A DNA stretch of 49,364 bases, taken from positions 1-49,364 of the forward strand of contig SPJS01000104.1 of the NCBI GenBank assembly GCA_006844705.1. Direction: 5' to 3'. Shown one piece after another: positions 8,766-19,682 of the stretch. This stretch comes from Methylococcaceae bacterium. GTDB taxonomy: Bacteria; Pseudomonadota; Gammaproteobacteria; Methylococcales; Methylomonadaceae. A program made the translations under genes and the position numbers. Position 1 is the first letter of the stretch. Each line of letters begins with the position of its first letter. The notes under the pieces were generated by a model. The model made no database searches, was not told where the DNA came from, and worked only from the letters and a program-made list of their open reading frames with translations.

Positions 8766-10194
8766 GATGTAAGGCCTCACTCAGTTTCTGCGGCAATTCT
8801 GTGGCAATCTGCCCGACATTGCCTGCCCCCATTGTCAACACCACGTCATCCTTAAGTACGATACCGGCCAGAATTTTTGCCAAATCACCACGATTTTTTA
8901 CGAACACTGGCTCCACCTGGCCACGCATCCGAATAGCGCGACATAATGTCTTACCATCTGCATTGCTGATCGGGTCTTCACCTGCGGAATACACTTCCAA
9001 CATCACCAGTACGTCAACGGTTGACAGCACATCGACAAAGTCTTCAAACAGGTCTCGCGTACGAGTGTATCTATGCGGCTGGAACACCACCACAGACCGT
9101 CTTTGCGGCCAGGCCTGACGTAACGCCTCAAGCGTCGCCGCCAGCTCGCGCGGGTGATGGCCATAATCATCAACCAATGTAAGACTGCCGCCTTGTAACT
9201 CGATATCGCCATTGATCTGAAAGCGCCGGCCTATTCCTTTAAACTCTGCCAGACTTTTTTCAATTGCGTCGTTGCCAATATCCAGTGCTGTCGCGATCGC
9301 TATTGCCGCCAGCGCATTCAGCATGTTGTGCCAGCCAGGCAGATTCAGCACCACAGGCAAGGGGTCATAATCACCCCGGCGTAATACGGTAAATCGCGTT
9401 TGCATACCGTCCTGTTCAATATCCACTGCACGCACATCGGCATCCGCATGTACGCCATAAGTAGTCATCGGCTTGGATAATATCGGCAATATTTCACGTA
9501 CTCCCGAGTCATCCAGGCACAATACCGCCAGGCCATAAAACGGCAAGTGATGCAGAAACTCTATGAATGTATCTTTCAAGCGCTGATAGCTGCCGTCATA
9601 GGTCTCCATGTGATCCTGATCAATATTGGTCACCACGGACATCATCGGCTGCAGGTATAAAAATGACGCATCGCTCTCATCCGCTTCGGCCACCAGATAT
9701 CGTCCTGTACCCAGTTTTGCATTGGTACCCGCGCTGTTGAGCCGTCCACCAATCACGAACGTGGGATCCATCCCCGCTTCGGCAAGAATACTGGCCACCA
9801 GACTGGTCGTTGTGGTTTTTCCATGTGTACCCGCCACCGCAATACCAAAGCGAAAGCGCATTAATTCTGCCAGCATTTCAGCACGCGGAATGACAGGAAT
9901 CCTGCGCAATGCCGCGCCTCTGATTTCCGAGTTTTCCTTTTTTACAGCGGTTGATGCGACCACCACATCAACGCCTTCAATATTGCCTTCGGCATGCGAA
10001 AAAAAGACCTTCACGCCTCTATCCTGCAGACGACGGGTTACTGCACTTTTCTTTATATCGGAGCCGGAGACCTGATATCCCAGATTTGCCAGCACTTCTG
10101 CAATCCCGCTCATCCCGGTGCCGCCCACGCCGACAAAATGGATTTTTTCCACATTGCCAATCATCTGTGCCGGATGTAAATCGGGTCTGTTCAT
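8758..10194 (-). CDS. murC: UDP-N-acetylmuramate--L-alanine ligase
   Basis: MurC adds L-Ala to UDP-MurNAc in the cytosol. The 478-residue protein has the N-terminal UDP-binding [18 protein letters not shown], the ATP-binding P-loop [10 protein letters not shown], and the central [11 protein letters not shown]. The C-terminal ligase domain carries [15 protein letters not shown] and [11 protein letters not shown]. The start at 10194 has a strong CAGGAGG seven bases upstream and shares ATGA with the murG stop. A longer frame to 10215 lies inside murG and is rejected. Confidence 0.97.
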   Translation of the reverse strand: MNRPDLHPAQMIGNVEKIHFVGVGGTGMSGIAEVLANLGYQVSGSDIKKSAVTRRLQDRGVKVFFSHAEGNIEGVDVVVASTAVKKENSEIRGAALRRIPVIPRAEMLAELMRFRFGIAVAGTHGKTTTTSLVASILAEAGMDPTFVIGGRLNSAGTNAKLGTGRYLVAEADESDASFLYLQPMMSVVTNIDQDHMETYDGSYQRLKDTFIEFLHHLPFYGLAVLCLDDSGVREILPILSKPMTTYGVHADADVRAVDIEQDGMQTRFTVLRRGDYDPLPVVLNLPGWHNMLNALAAIAIATALDIGNDAIEKSLAEFKGIGRRFQINGDIELQGGSLTLVDDYGHHPRELAATLEALRQAWPQRRSVVVFQPHRYTRTRDLFEDFVDVLSTVDVLVMLEVYSAGEDPISNADGKTLCRAIRMRGQVEPVFVKNRGDLAKILAGIVLKDDVVLTMGAGNVGQIATELPQKLSEALHHG

Positions 10195-11252
10195 GCTTTT
10201 GCCTCCTGTTCGCAAATATCCGCGACCTGTTGCGTTGCATTGATTCGTGCCATTGTTTTTGCTTTTTCTCCCATCTCCCGGATGTTTTGCATCACTGTGT
10301 TGATGGCCTGTTGAAGACCACTCTTATTTAATTCGATTTGCGGCAAAATAATCGCCGCACCTGCATCAGCCAAAAAATGCGCATTGGCCATTTGATGGTC
10401 ATCAATTGCATTCGGCAATGGAATGAACACCGCAGGCAATCCAGCAGCCGCCACTTCACTCACCGTCATTGCCCCCGCACGGCATATCACCATATCTGCC
10501 CATTGATAAGCGGCTGACATATCTTCTATAAATGCCACGGCTTCTGCCTGGCAGCTGTTGTCGTCATAGATTTGTTGCACCTGCACCTGCATTGCTGTGC
10601 CTGTCTGATGTTTTAGCGTGATGTTGTGCATATCAGACAAGGCTTCGGGAATCACTTCATTCAAGCGTTGCGCTCCCTGGCTGCCACCGACGATTAACAC
10701 ATTCAAAGCACGTCCCAGGCTGTTATCCCAAGCTTGCTTTTCCGGTATTTGTTGAAATGTCTTACGCAATGGATTTCCTGTTGCAATCGCCGAACACCCT
10801 GCATCAAAACTTGCCGGAAAGGCTTCCAAAACTTTCTTTGCTTTTTTACTTAACAACCGATTGGTTGTCCCCGGCACCCGGTTTTGCTCATGTATGATTA
10901 ACGGTGTAGCCGTCAACCAACTCATCAACCCGCCCGGCCCAGCCACAAACCCGCCCATGCCTAATACGACATGCGGTTTGCGCTTCATCAGTACACGCAA
11001 TGACTGCCAACAGGCTTTGACAAGATTGAATACGCCACTGACTTTACCTGCCAAGCCCTTGCCTCTTAATCCTGCTACCGAGAGCCAGTCAATATCGAAC
11101 TGTTTTTCCGGTACAACGCGCCTTTCAATACCTCTCTGGGTGCCCAGCCAGCTGACATCCCAGCCACGCTCACGCATTTCTTCGGCTACCGCCAATGCAG
11201 GAAAAACATGCCCTCCGGTGCCACCGGCCATGATCACAATGCGCTTAGCCAT
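10191..11252 (-). CDS. murG: MurG N-acetylglucosaminyltransferase (lipid II synthesis)
   Basis: MurG transfers GlcNAc to lipid I at the inner face of the cytoplasmic membrane. The 353-residue protein begins with the GT28 glycine-rich loop [16 protein letters not shown]. It has [14 protein letters not shown], the second glycine-rich loop [13 protein letters not shown], and the UDP-GlcNAc binding [20 protein letters not shown] with [12 protein letters not shown]. The start ATG has AGGTGG upstream and lies inside the last 19 bases of ftsW. Confidence 0.97.
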   Translation of the reverse strand: MAKRIVIMAGGTGGHVFPALAVAEEMRERGWDVSWLGTQRGIERRVVPEKQFDIDWLSVAGLRGKGLAGKVSGVFNLVKACWQSLRVLMKRKPHVVLGMGGFVAGPGGLMSWLTATPLIIHEQNRVPGTTNRLLSKKAKKVLEAFPASFDAGCSAIATGNPLRKTFQQIPEKQAWDNSLGRALNVLIVGGSQGAQRLNEVIPEALSDMHNITLKHQTGTAMQVQVQQIYDDNSCQAEAVAFIEDMSAAYQWADMVICRAGAMTVSEVAAAGLPAVFIPLPNAIDDHQMANAHFLADAGAAIILPQIELNKSGLQQAINTVMQNIREMGEKAKTMARINATQQVADICEQEAKA

Positions 11253-12406
11253 GATGCCACCTGCTCTTCCTGCTGTTTGTGTCTTGCCTGTGCTTCAAGC
11301 TGCACTCTGAACACTATGGCAATCGCCATACAGACAATAATCATGCTGCCGCCGCCATAACTCATTAATGGCAGGGTAATCCCTTTGGTGGGCAGCACGC
11401 CCATGTTGACCCCCATATTGATAAACGCCTGATAGCCAATCCATATACTGATGCCGTAAGCCGTGTAGGCAGAAAAATGCTGACCCTGGTTTTCCGCCAT
11501 TCTTGCAATGTTGAAGCCCTTCCACACCAGCAGGGAATACAACACGATGATAGTGAGCACACCCACCAGGCCCAGCTCTTCACCTACGATGGAAAATATA
11601 AAATCAGTATGCCCTTCCGGCACATAAAACAATTTCTGAATCCCGTTGCCTATGCCCACGCCAAATATTTCTCCGCGCCCGAATGACACCAGTGACTGTA
11701 CCAGTTGATATCCGGTGTTACTTACATCTGCCCACGGATTCAAATACGCCAGTAAGCGATCAAGCCGATAACGTTCTATGGTGAGGACATAAGCCCCAAC
11801 ACACGTTAGTAACACCAGTAACACCAGAAACTGCTTCAAGCGAACACCGCTTAAATACATCATGCTCATGGCTATCGACATAATCACAAAGGCTGACCCG
11901 AAATCCGGCTCAAGCAGTAACAGCCCACTGGCAATGCTTAATAACACCAATGGCCTGAACATGCTCCACTGTGATTCACGCATTTCCACTTGATGCCTGA
12001 CCAGATAGCCAGCCATGTATAAAACCGCAAACAGCTTCATCAATTCAGATACCTGGACACGAATTCCTGCGACCATCAGCCATCGGCGACTGCCGTTGAC
12101 CTCTACGCCCATATTTTTGTTAAGCACTAACAGTAACAACACCAACCCAAAGACAAACAAATATGGCCCTGCCCATTGCCAGAACTTCATTGGGATCATG
12201 GTAACGGCCCATGCCAGACCAAGCCCCAAGCCGATAAACAGTAATTGCCTGATCGGGTAATGTAATATCTGCCAGCCCATGCCTTCTTTTAAATGAAGCG
12301 AAGAGGAGAACATCATGATGTACCCCATCATTAGTAATACGATGCACACACTGAGCAGCAGCGGATCATAATGAATGGGTTTTTGAACTGACGGCTCTTG
12401 GCTCAT
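11234..12406 (-). CDS. ftsW: SEDS-family peptidoglycan glycosyltransferase FtsW
   Basis: FtsW is a polytopic SEDS protein that polymerises septal glycan strands with FtsI. The 390-residue protein is hydrophobic throughout, with about ten predicted membrane spans. Conserved stretches include GSRRWL, LLLEPDFGSAFVI, FSIVGEELGLVG, and MGVLPTKGITLPLMSYGGGSM near the end. The large loop containing YQLVQSLVSFGRGEIFGVGIGNGIQK is typical. Its ATGA start overlaps the murD stop. Confidence 0.97.
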   Translation of the reverse strand: MSQEPSVQKPIHYDPLLLSVCIVLLMMGYIMMFSSSLHLKEGMGWQILHYPIRQLLFIGLGLGLAWAVTMIPMKFWQWAGPYLFVFGLVLLLLVLNKNMGVEVNGSRRWLMVAGIRVQVSELMKLFAVLYMAGYLVRHQVEMRESQWSMFRPLVLLSIASGLLLLEPDFGSAFVIMSIAMSMMYLSGVRLKQFLVLLVLLTCVGAYVLTIERYRLDRLLAYLNPWADVSNTGYQLVQSLVSFGRGEIFGVGIGNGIQKLFYVPEGHTDFIFSIVGEELGLVGVLTIIVLYSLLVWKGFNIARMAENQGQHFSAYTAYGISIWIGYQAFINMGVNMGVLPTKGITLPLMSYGGGSMIIVCMAIAIVFRVQLEAQARHKQQEEQVASWLSAL

Positions 12407-13770
12407 GTCACCACCCCCATCACGGCCTCAGTAAAACGATTCCCCCGTTCAACATAATTTTTGAATTGATCAAGGCTTGCACAGGCGGGGGATAACAACA
12501 CGATATCGCCCTCTTTGGCACAACTTGCCGCCAAACGCACCGCCTGTTGAATATTTTCTGCATGCTCCAGCGGAACTGTTTCACTGACGGCGGCTGCGAC
12601 TTCTCCTGCATCTTTGCCCATCGTAATAACTTGTTTGCACGCCTGTTGTATTGCAGGCCGTAACTCACTTAAATCGGCACCTTTAGCATCGCCCCCCGCA
12701 ATCAGGATCACATTATGAAAATACCCTTTTAATGCAGCAATACATGCCCCCGCATTGGTTGATTTGGAGTCGTTAATCCAGATCACCCCGTTTTTTTCTG
12801 CCACTTTCTGCATACGGTGATCCAAACCTTTAAAGCTTTCCAATGCATCAATCATGGCTTGTTTCTCAATGCCGATCGCTTCTCCCAGGGCCATGGTTGC
12901 CAGCACATTGGAGAGATTATGCACACCTTCCAGCGGCACAATATCACTGCTGATGATTTCCTCATTCCGGTGCATCAGTTTTCCAGCCTGTTGATCAAGC
13001 CAGTAATCGGCTTGATTATCGGTGACAGAAAAGCTGATCATATTGCGTCCGGACTCGCGCATATCCATCACAATGGCATCATCGGCATTCAACACCATGA
13101 CGCCCTGCCCACGAAAAACACGCTGTTTTTCGTGCGCATACACATCCATGTTTTGATGTCTGTCCAGATGATCTTCGGTGACATTCAATACGGTCGCTGC
13201 TGTCGCTTGCAGCAGGTGGGTTCGTTCCAATTGAAAACTGGATAATTCAAGCACATACAGATCAGCCTGTTGATCAAGCAGATCCAGTGCCGGCATGCCC
13301 AAATTGCCACCGACCGCCACATTAATGCCTGCCGCTTCCGCCATCCTGCCCAGCAGGGTGGTTACGGTGCTCTTTCCATTAGACCCGGTGATGCCGACGA
13401 TGGGCTTGTCATTCACGGCGGCAAACAAATCAATATCACTGACCAGTGCCTTACCCTGTTTCAATGCCACTTGAATTGAAGGCTCTTTAATATCCACACC
13501 GGGGCTGACCACCAGATGCGTTGCCACTTCAAACGCCGCACGATCAAACCCGCCAGTAAACACGCCAATATAAGGAAACTGTTCACTGAACTCCTGCACC
13601 AGCGGCGGTTTTTCCCGGCTGTCTACCACCGCAAATTTAATCTCCATGCTAGTGAGGAAATTTGCCACGGATAACCCTGTTGCACCTAAACCGACAATCA
13701 ATAGCTTACTGTCTTCGCGATTTATCGCAAAGTTGCTTTCCAGGCTGTTTAATTGTTCCTGTTTTTCCAC
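12403..13770 (-). CDS. murD: UDP-N-acetylmuramoyl-L-alanine--D-glutamate ligase
   Basis: MurD adds D-Glu to UDP-MurNAc-L-Ala. The 455-residue protein has the N-terminal LLIVGLGATGLSVANFL, the ATP loop GITGSNGKSTVTTLLG, LELSSFQLERT and LNVTEDHLDRH. The C-terminal domain carries WINDSKSTNAG and LLSPACASLDQFKNYVERGNRF. The start is a GTG at 13770, two bases after the mraY stop codon. The roughly 15 residues before LLIVGLG are a little longer than in E. coli, so a later start is possible but has no better signal. Confidence 0.96.
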   Translation of the reverse strand: MEKQEQLNSLESNFAINREDSKLLIVGLGATGLSVANFLTSMEIKFAVVDSREKPPLVQEFSEQFPYIGVFTGGFDRAAFEVATHLVVSPGVDIKEPSIQVALKQGKALVSDIDLFAAVNDKPIVGITGSNGKSTVTTLLGRMAEAAGINVAVGGNLGMPALDLLDQQADLYVLELSSFQLERTHLLQATAATVLNVTEDHLDRHQNMDVYAHEKQRVFRGQGVMVLNADDAIVMDMRESGRNMISFSVTDNQADYWLDQQAGKLMHRNEEIISSDIVPLEGVHNLSNVLATMALGEAIGIEKQAMIDALESFKGLDHRMQKVAEKNGVIWINDSKSTNAGACIAALKGYFHNVILIAGGDAKGADLSELRPAIQQACKQVITMGKDAGEVAAAVSETVPLEHAENIQQAVRLAASCAKEGDIVLLSPACASLDQFKNYVERGNRFTEAVMGVVT

Positions 13771-13772
13771 TG

Positions 13773-14855
13773 TTATCTCAGTTTCAGCGTTGCCAATCCG
13801 ATCAGAACCAGAATGACCGTAATAATCCAGAAGCGCACAATAATGCGCGGTTCCGGCCAGCCTTTCAGTTCAAAATGATGATGAATCGGTGCCATTAAAA
13901 ACACCCGTTTCCCCCGGGTCTTAAATGACCATACCTGGATAATGACGGACACGGTTTCCACCACAAACACCCCGCCCATAATCATCAATACAATTTCCTG
14001 TCTGACCAAAACCGCAACACATCCCAATGCTGCGCCAAGAGCAAGCGCACCCACATCACCCATAAACACCATCGCGGGGTAGGCGTTAAACCATAAAAAA
14101 CCCAAGCCGGATCCAACCAGTGCCGCACAAAACACCACCAGCTCACCTGATTGTGGCAGGAAGGGAATCGCCAGATATTCGGCAAATTTATAATGGCCTG
14201 ACACGTAGGCAAATATCGCCAATGCGGCGGCGATCATTACCGTTGGCATAATGGCCAGACCATCCAGGCCATCCGTCAGGTTGACGGCATTACTGCTGCC
14301 GACGATGACAAAATAGGTCATTACGATATAGAACACCCCCATATCCAGCATGACATCCTTGAAAAACGGTAGCAGCAACTGGGTTTCTGCTGGAATTTCT
14401 CGGGTCATATACAAGAAAATACCCGCAGCCAGTGCGGTGATTGATTGCCATAGATATTTGTAGCGCCCCGCAAGCCCTGCACTGTTACCCAGCGCCACTT
14501 TCTTATAGTCATCAACGAAGCCGATCACACCATGGGCCAGCGTCACCAATAACACGACCCAGACATAGCGATTGCTTAAATCTGCCCACAACAAGGTACT
14601 CAAGCCAATAGAGACCAGAATTAACGTGCCGCCCATAGTTGGCGTTCCAGCTTTTTCATAATGCGACTCTGGCCCGTCTTCACGCACACTCTGGCCAATT
14701 TTGTTGCGGCTCAACCGCTTGATCATCCACGGCCCGACCATGAATGAAATCAGGAGCGCTGTTAAGGCGCCCAAAATACCTCTGAACGTCAGATATTGAA
14801 AGACCCTGAAGCTGGCATCAAACTGCATTAAATATTCTGTTAGAAATAACAACAT
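13773..14855 (-). CDS. mraY: Phospho-N-acetylmuramoyl-pentapeptide transferase
   Basis: MraY is the integral membrane enzyme that makes lipid I from UDP-MurNAc-pentapeptide and undecaprenyl phosphate. The 360-residue length is the enterobacterial one. Signatures are GTPTMGG near residue 70, GFVDDYKK with catalytic Asp residues, [24 protein letters not shown], and the C-terminal [11 protein letters not shown] histidine motif. About ten membrane spans are visible. An AAGGAG sequence inside the end of murF precedes the ATG by eight bases. Confidence 0.97.
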   Translation of the reverse strand: MLLFLTEYLMQFDASFRVFQYLTFRGILGALTALLISFMVGPWMIKRLSRNKIGQSVREDGPESHYEKAGTPTMGGTLILVSIGLSTLLWADLSNRYVWVVLLVTLAHGVIGFVDDYKKVALGNSAGLAGRYKYLWQSITALAAGIFLYMTREIPAETQLLLPFFKDVMLDMGVFYIVMTYFVIVGSSNAVNLTDGLDGLAIMPTVMIAAALAIFAYVSGHYKFAEYLAIPFLPQSGELVVFCAALVGSGLGFLWFNAYPAMVFMGDVGALALGAALGCVAVLVRQEIVLMIMGGVFVVETVSVIIQVWSFKTRGKRVFLMAPIHHHFELKGWPEPRIIVRFWIITVILVLIGLATLKLR

Positions 14856-14857
14856 GA

Positions 14858-16213
14858 CTATTCTCCTTGTGGCTCTGTCAGGGCGGTGACGACATTTTCC
14901 ATTTTTTGTAGCCTGGAACCTTTGACCAATATGGTTTCCTGCCCGGTTAATTGTTGTTTGAGCGATGCAATCAAGTCCTGCTGTTGCTCAAAATAACACC
15001 CGCTATCACCGAATGACTCGACACAAAATTGCGCATCGTGTCCTGTCGCAAACAGGCGTTCTACATTAAATTTTTTACACAAGGCACCCATTGCACGGTG
15101 CATTTGCTCGCTCTCCGTCCCCAGCTCACCGAAAGCGCCCAATGCAAGCCAACGCCTGCCTTCACAATGCCCCAGCACTTCCAATGCAACCTTTAGTGAA
15201 TCCGGATTGGCGTTATAGGTATCATCAATAACCAGGTTGCCATGCTGACCGCTCTTTGCCTGTAATCGACCATTAACCGGCACCATCACCGCCAGCCCCC
15301 GTTTGATTTGCTGTAAATCAATATCAAACTGCATACAGGCTGTAGTCGCAGCGAGCGCATTTTTTACGTTATGTTCACCTGCCAATTGTAAGGTCATGGT
15401 TTCCTTTTCAAGATGCGTCATCAAGTCAAACACCATGCACAACCGCTGACCGGTAAATTTATATTCAATATTTTGGGCAAAGACATCTGCATACCGACCA
15501 AAACAGACTTTTCGACGACCGTTAAGCAATGTCTTCCAATATTGATAAAACGGGTCATCCCTGTTCAATACCGCCACCCCCTCTGGCTTCAGATTGCTGA
15601 CAATTTCGCCTTTGGTTTTCGCCACCCCTTCCAGACTGCCGAAGCCTTCAATATGCGCAGCGCCAACATTGGTAATGACCGATACATCCGGCTTGGCATA
15701 TTGGCTGGTAAAACCGATCTCTCCCGGGTGATTCGCACCCATCTCAATAACGGCAAAGTCATGACTTTCATTCAGACGCAGTAAAGTCAATGGCACGCCG
15801 ATTTCATTGTTGAAATTGCCTTGCGTATACAGAACCTTGGCGTTTTGTGACAGAATACTGGCAATCATTTCCTTGACTGTGGTTTTACCATTACTGCCCG
15901 TCACCCCGATGACTTTTACCTTTAATTTATCCCGCCAGGCGCCGGCCAGTTCAGCCAATGCCAGACGTGTATTTTCCACCACAATTTGAGGCATATCTGC
16001 TGCAACGGCTTGACTGACCAGCAGCGCGACGGCTCCATTTTCAACGGCCTGCTCTACGAAATCATGACCGTCAAAGCGTGTACCCTTAATAGCCACATAG
16101 AGCGCACCCGGTTGTATGGTTCGGGTATCGATACTGACCGAACTTATGTCCAGGTTATCTCCGGACAAGCGGCCATTGACAGCCTCGGCAATTTCATCGA
16201 GCATTAATTTCAT
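14858..16213 (-). CDS. murF: UDP-N-acetylmuramoyl-tripeptide--D-alanyl-D-alanine ligase
   Basis: MurF adds the D-Ala-D-Ala dipeptide. The 451-residue protein has [24 protein letters not shown] (UDP-substrate domain), the ATP loop [37 protein letters not shown], and C-terminal [13 protein letters not shown] and KGSRLQKME. The ATGA start overlaps the murE stop by four bases. Confidence 0.97.
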   Translation of the reverse strand: MKLMLDEIAEAVNGRLSGDNLDISSVSIDTRTIQPGALYVAIKGTRFDGHDFVEQAVENGAVALLVSQAVAADMPQIVVENTRLALAELAGAWRDKLKVKVIGVTGSNGKTTVKEMIASILSQNAKVLYTQGNFNNEIGVPLTLLRLNESHDFAVIEMGANHPGEIGFTSQYAKPDVSVITNVGAAHIEGFGSLEGVAKTKGEIVSNLKPEGVAVLNRDDPFYQYWKTLLNGRRKVCFGRYADVFAQNIEYKFTGQRLCMVFDLMTHLEKETMTLQLAGEHNVKNALAATTACMQFDIDLQQIKRGLAVMVPVNGRLQAKSGQHGNLVIDDTYNANPDSLKVALEVLGHCEGRRWLALGAFGELGTESEQMHRAMGALCKKFNVERLFATGHDAQFCVESFGDSGCYFEQQQDLIASLKQQLTGQETILVKGSRLQKMENVVTALTEPQGE

Positions 16214-17679
16214 GCCGCCCTCCAGTCGGTCAGCGCCTGTTCTACCACTTCGCTATCATCGAAAAACTGGCGTTGCCCTTGCCGTTCCTGGTATTGCTCG
16301 TGACCTTTTCCGGCTACCACCACACACTCGCCTGCCTGTGCATTGATGACGGCACGCCTGATGGCCGATTTTCTATCATGGATCAAGGTAACATTTGCTT
16401 CACGACACCCCTGCAGAATATCGTCAGTGATCTGTTGCGGGTCTTCTCCACGCGGATTGTCATCAGTAATCACGATCTCGTCTGCCCATTGCTCTGCAAT
16501 TGAGCCCATTTCGCTACGTTTTCCCCGGTCCCTGTCACCTCCGCAGCCAAAGACCAGAGTTAATTTTCGACCGCTGATCTCGCGCAGTCCGGCCAGTAGC
16601 TTTTGCAATGCATCCGGCGTGTGGGCATAATCAACAAAAATGGAGGGCAAATCCCGCCCCCCAAAACGCATCATCCTGCCTGCCACGGGCTGTAAACTCA
16701 TAATCTTTTGCGTAACATCATTAAATGTATGCCCCATCGCTAACATCACTGTTGATACCGCTAATATATTCTCCAGATTAAAGCGCCCCACCAACGCTGT
16801 TTTTACCGCGCGGCATTGATCCTCGACACATAATTCAAACTGCGTGCCATCGATGAAATATTCAGCATTTCTGGCTGTCACCTGTCTGCCAATTCCAAAT
16901 GATGCTTTTTGCAGAGAAAACCCCCACACGTCGACATCATCATGCAATTGTTTCAACACCTGTTCGCTATATTCACAATCACGATTGACCACGGCAAACT
17001 GAAGCCCCGGCCAGCACATCAATTTCATTTTTGCTGCCAGATAGGCCTGCATGGTGCCGTGATAATCCAGATGATCCCGGGTCAGATTATTAAATAACGC
17101 GCCTTTAAATTGCACGTTATCTACCCGCCCCTGATCCAGCCCATGTGAAGACACTTCCATTGCCACCGTCTGATTGCCACGTTGTTTCAATTGCGCCAAC
17201 ATACTATGCACACTGATCACATCGGGCGTCGTGTTGTGAGTGCTGAACATTTGCTGTTGATCTCCCCAACCCAAGGTACCGATCACCCCGCAATTCCCAA
17301 GTATTTGCGCCAGATATTGACTGCAACTGGTTTTGCCGTTAGTCCCCGTCACCCCGATAACATCCATTTTTTCTGAAGGTGTTTGATAAAAACGTGCCGC
17401 CAAAGCACCCATTTTCTCTGTCACATTCCTCATTGGAATCAACAGATGACCTTCCAATTTCTGTGCGATGGTATTGCCTTCCTGGTCCGCTTCATACACT
17501 ATCGCCACGGCCCCTTTTTGCAATGCCGCTTCGGCATATTGCATCCCATGTTGCAATGCCCCTTTCAATGCGACAAACAAAAACCCGGGCTTTACACAGC
17601 GACTGTCCAGCGTCATACCTGTGATTTCACACGCGCTTTCAATCTGCACAAGATCACGCATCAACTCAGCCAATCTCAT
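16210..17679 (-). CDS. murE: UDP-N-acetylmuramoyl-tripeptide synthetase (meso-DAP type)
   Basis: MurE adds the third stem-peptide residue. The 489-residue protein has MTLDSRCVKPGFLFVALKG, the ATP loop GVTGTNGKTSCSQYLAQ, NTTPD, EVSSHGLDQGRV, and FVDYAHTPDALQKLL. The DNPR motif (ITDDNPRGEDP) marks meso-diaminopimelate specificity, as expected in Gram-negative bacteria. Its start lies 14 bases inside the end of ftsI, and its stop overlaps the murF start. Confidence 0.97.
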   Translation of the reverse strand: MRLAELMRDLVQIESACEITGMTLDSRCVKPGFLFVALKGALQHGMQYAEAALQKGAVAIVYEADQEGNTIAQKLEGHLLIPMRNVTEKMGALAARFYQTPSEKMDVIGVTGTNGKTSCSQYLAQILGNCGVIGTLGWGDQQQMFSTHNTTPDVISVHSMLAQLKQRGNQTVAMEVSSHGLDQGRVDNVQFKGALFNNLTRDHLDYHGTMQAYLAAKMKLMCWPGLQFAVVNRDCEYSEQVLKQLHDDVDVWGFSLQKASFGIGRQVTARNAEYFIDGTQFELCVEDQCRAVKTALVGRFNLENILAVSTVMLAMGHTFNDVTQKIMSLQPVAGRMMRFGGRDLPSIFVDYAHTPDALQKLLAGLREISGRKLTLVFGCGGDRDRGKRSEMGSIAEQWADEIVITDDNPRGEDPQQITDDILQGCREANVTLIHDRKSAIRRAVINAQAGECVVVAGKGHEQYQERQGQRQFFDDSEVVEQALTDWRAA

Positions 17680-19408
17680 CAGTTTTCCCGCTTAACAATA
17701 TCGGCATGGTTTGCTCCTGATCCGGTGCCACGCCATACGCTCTTAATGCGCCAGCCATAACTTTTGAGAATACCGGCGCGGCCACAAGCCCGCCGTAATA
17801 CTCACCCATGCTTGGCTCATCCACCATCACCGCAATCACAAAACGTGGATGACTGGCAGGTGCCATACCTACAAATAACGATAAATATTTATCTTCCGCA
17901 TAGCCTCCGGCAATCGCTTTTTTGACAGTGCCCGTTTTACCCGCAACACGATATCCATCAACACTGGCCAATTGCGCAGTACCGTCTTTTTTCACCACCT
18001 GTTCCAGCATACGCCTGACCGCAACGGCAGTTTCCTTGCTGAACAAACGGCGTGAATAATCATCTTCGTCACGCTTTAACAGTGAGACCGAATGCACGAC
18101 CCCGTCATCTGCCAACGCGGTATAAGCTCTGGCCAACTGCAGTAATGATGCCGACATGCCATAACCGAATGACAATGTGGCCTGTTCAAATCGGCTCCAT
18201 TGCTGAAAGTCCTGCACCATGCCACTGGCCTCGCCCGGAAAACCCACGCCGGCAGAGCTGCCAAAGCCCAGTTTCAAATAGGTTTCCCACATGTATTCTC
18301 TGGGCAGTTGCAATGCAATTTTGCTGGTCGCCACATTGCTGGATTTTTTTAATACATCTGTCACCGACAATGGCCCGTAATTCCGATGGTCTTTCACCAG
18401 ATTTCGACCAACACGAGTAAACCCATGGGTCTCAAACACGTCATATTCACTGATATAGCGCTTTTCCAATGCCGCAGCCACCACAAATGGTTTAACCGTT
18501 GAGCCCGGTTCAAAATTATCCAGCATCGCTCTATTCCGCGTATGCCGCATATCAAGATTGGCTCGGTCATTTGGGTTAAATCCTGGCTGATTAACCGCCG
18601 CCAGCACTTCGCCTGTTTTTGCGTCTAACACAACCAATGAAGCCGAATTCGCTTTATGTTCAACATAGGTTTTGTGCAATTCACGGTATGCCAGGTATTG
18701 CAAACGCTTATCGATAGACAAGTTCAGCGAACGTCCATTTTCCGGCTGCGCGATGTATTCAACATCACGAAACACACGACGCTTCCCATCCTTGACGGCC
18801 AGTTTGGTGCCCTGCACTCCACGCAAGCTTCTATCGTACAGTCGCTCCAATCCTTCCTGCCCATGATCTTCAACATTGGTAAATCCCACCAAGTGACTGG
18901 CCACTTCACCCGCAGGATAAAATCGTTTGAATTCAGATTTGAATTGCACGCCTGAAATATCCATGCTTTTAGCCCATGCCACCTGATCAGGATTTGCCCG
19001 CCGTTTTAAGGTGATTTCAATCAACCCGGTTGTTCCATCAACTATATTTTGAATTTTTTTAGCACTGACATTTAACCGTTGCCCCAGCACTTTGATTTTT
19101 TCTTTTTGCTCTGGCTTCATCAACGTGCTGTTAATCACAATTGTCTTCACGGGCGTACTGATGGCCAATGGATCGCCATAACGGTCAGTAATTTCCCCGC
19201 GATACGCAGGTAATTTGACTTTCGTCACATGCTGATTGGCCGCCCATTTTTTCAACGACTGATTCTTGAACATGAAAACACTCAAAAACACCGCTTTCCC
19301 GGCCAGTACCACCATAGCCAGTAAGATAGCGCCAAGTAACAACTTTCGACGCACACGCCCATCATTTATATGCTCTCCCTGGCTGTTATCTTTTATATCG
19401 ATCAACAT
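17666..19408 (-). CDS. ftsI: Septal peptidoglycan transpeptidase FtsI (PBP3)
   Basis: FtsI crosslinks septal peptidoglycan in the periplasm. The 580-residue protein has a short cytoplasmic tail, one membrane span at about residues 21-45, and an N-terminal dimerisation region (LPAYRGEITDRYGDPLA). The transpeptidase domain has all three catalytic motifs: STVK with the active Ser303, SSN at 356-358 and KTGT at 491-494. The ATG lies one base past the ftsL stop. The downstream end overlaps murE by 14 bases. Confidence 0.97.
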   Translation of the reverse strand: MLIDIKDNSQGEHINDGRVRRKLLLGAILLAMVVLAGKAVFLSVFMFKNQSLKKWAANQHVTKVKLPAYRGEITDRYGDPLAISTPVKTIVINSTLMKPEQKEKIKVLGQRLNVSAKKIQNIVDGTTGLIEITLKRRANPDQVAWAKSMDISGVQFKSEFKRFYPAGEVASHLVGFTNVEDHGQEGLERLYDRSLRGVQGTKLAVKDGKRRVFRDVEYIAQPENGRSLNLSIDKRLQYLAYRELHKTYVEHKANSASLVVLDAKTGEVLAAVNQPGFNPNDRANLDMRHTRNRAMLDNFEPGSTVKPFVVAAALEKRYISEYDVFETHGFTRVGRNLVKDHRNYGPLSVTDVLKKSSNVATSKIALQLPREYMWETYLKLGFGSSAGVGFPGEASGMVQDFQQWSRFEQATLSFGYGMSASLLQLARAYTALADDGVVHSVSLLKRDEDDYSRRLFSKETAVAVRRMLEQVVKKDGTAQLASVDGYRVAGKTGTVKKAIAGGYAEDKYLSLFVGMAPASHPRFVIAVMVDEPSMGEYYGGLVAAPVFSKVMAGALRAYGVAPDQEQTMPILLSGKTDEIG

Positions 19409-19409
19409 T

Positions 19410-19682
19410 CTAAGGTTTGATGTAAACGGTTTTCTCTCGCTCCGGCATTTTCATTTTTAATTGTCTGATTGCATTTGCCTCAACCCGATATTCCTCGGTC
19501 AAGGTTGTTTTTTCCAACTGCAACCGCCCCCACTGGACTTCATATTCGTTCAATTCCTTTTCTTTTTGCTGTATCTTTATAAACAACAGGCGCGCCTGAT
19601 ATTTGCTGTACACCACCGCCAATGCGGATACCAGCAAGAATGCAGATGAGATAGCCACGGCCATCACTTTGATGCTGCTCAT
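19410..19682 (-). CDS. ftsL: Cell division protein FtsL
   Basis: FtsL is a small bitopic divisome protein that works with FtsB and FtsQ. The 90-residue product has a membrane span near residues 6-24, followed by a coiled-coil region (residues about 33-70, including QQKEKELNEYEVQWGRLQLE). A C-terminal stretch ends in MPEREKTVYIKP, which is typical. The A of its ATG is the last base of the rsmH stop (TGATG), so expression is probably coupled. Sequence conservation in this family is weak; position and topology decide the call. Confidence 0.93.
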   Translation of the reverse strand: MSSIKVMAVAISSAFLLVSALAVVYSKYQARLLFIKIQQKEKELNEYEVQWGRLQLEKTTLTEEYRVEANAIRQLKMKMPEREKTVYIKP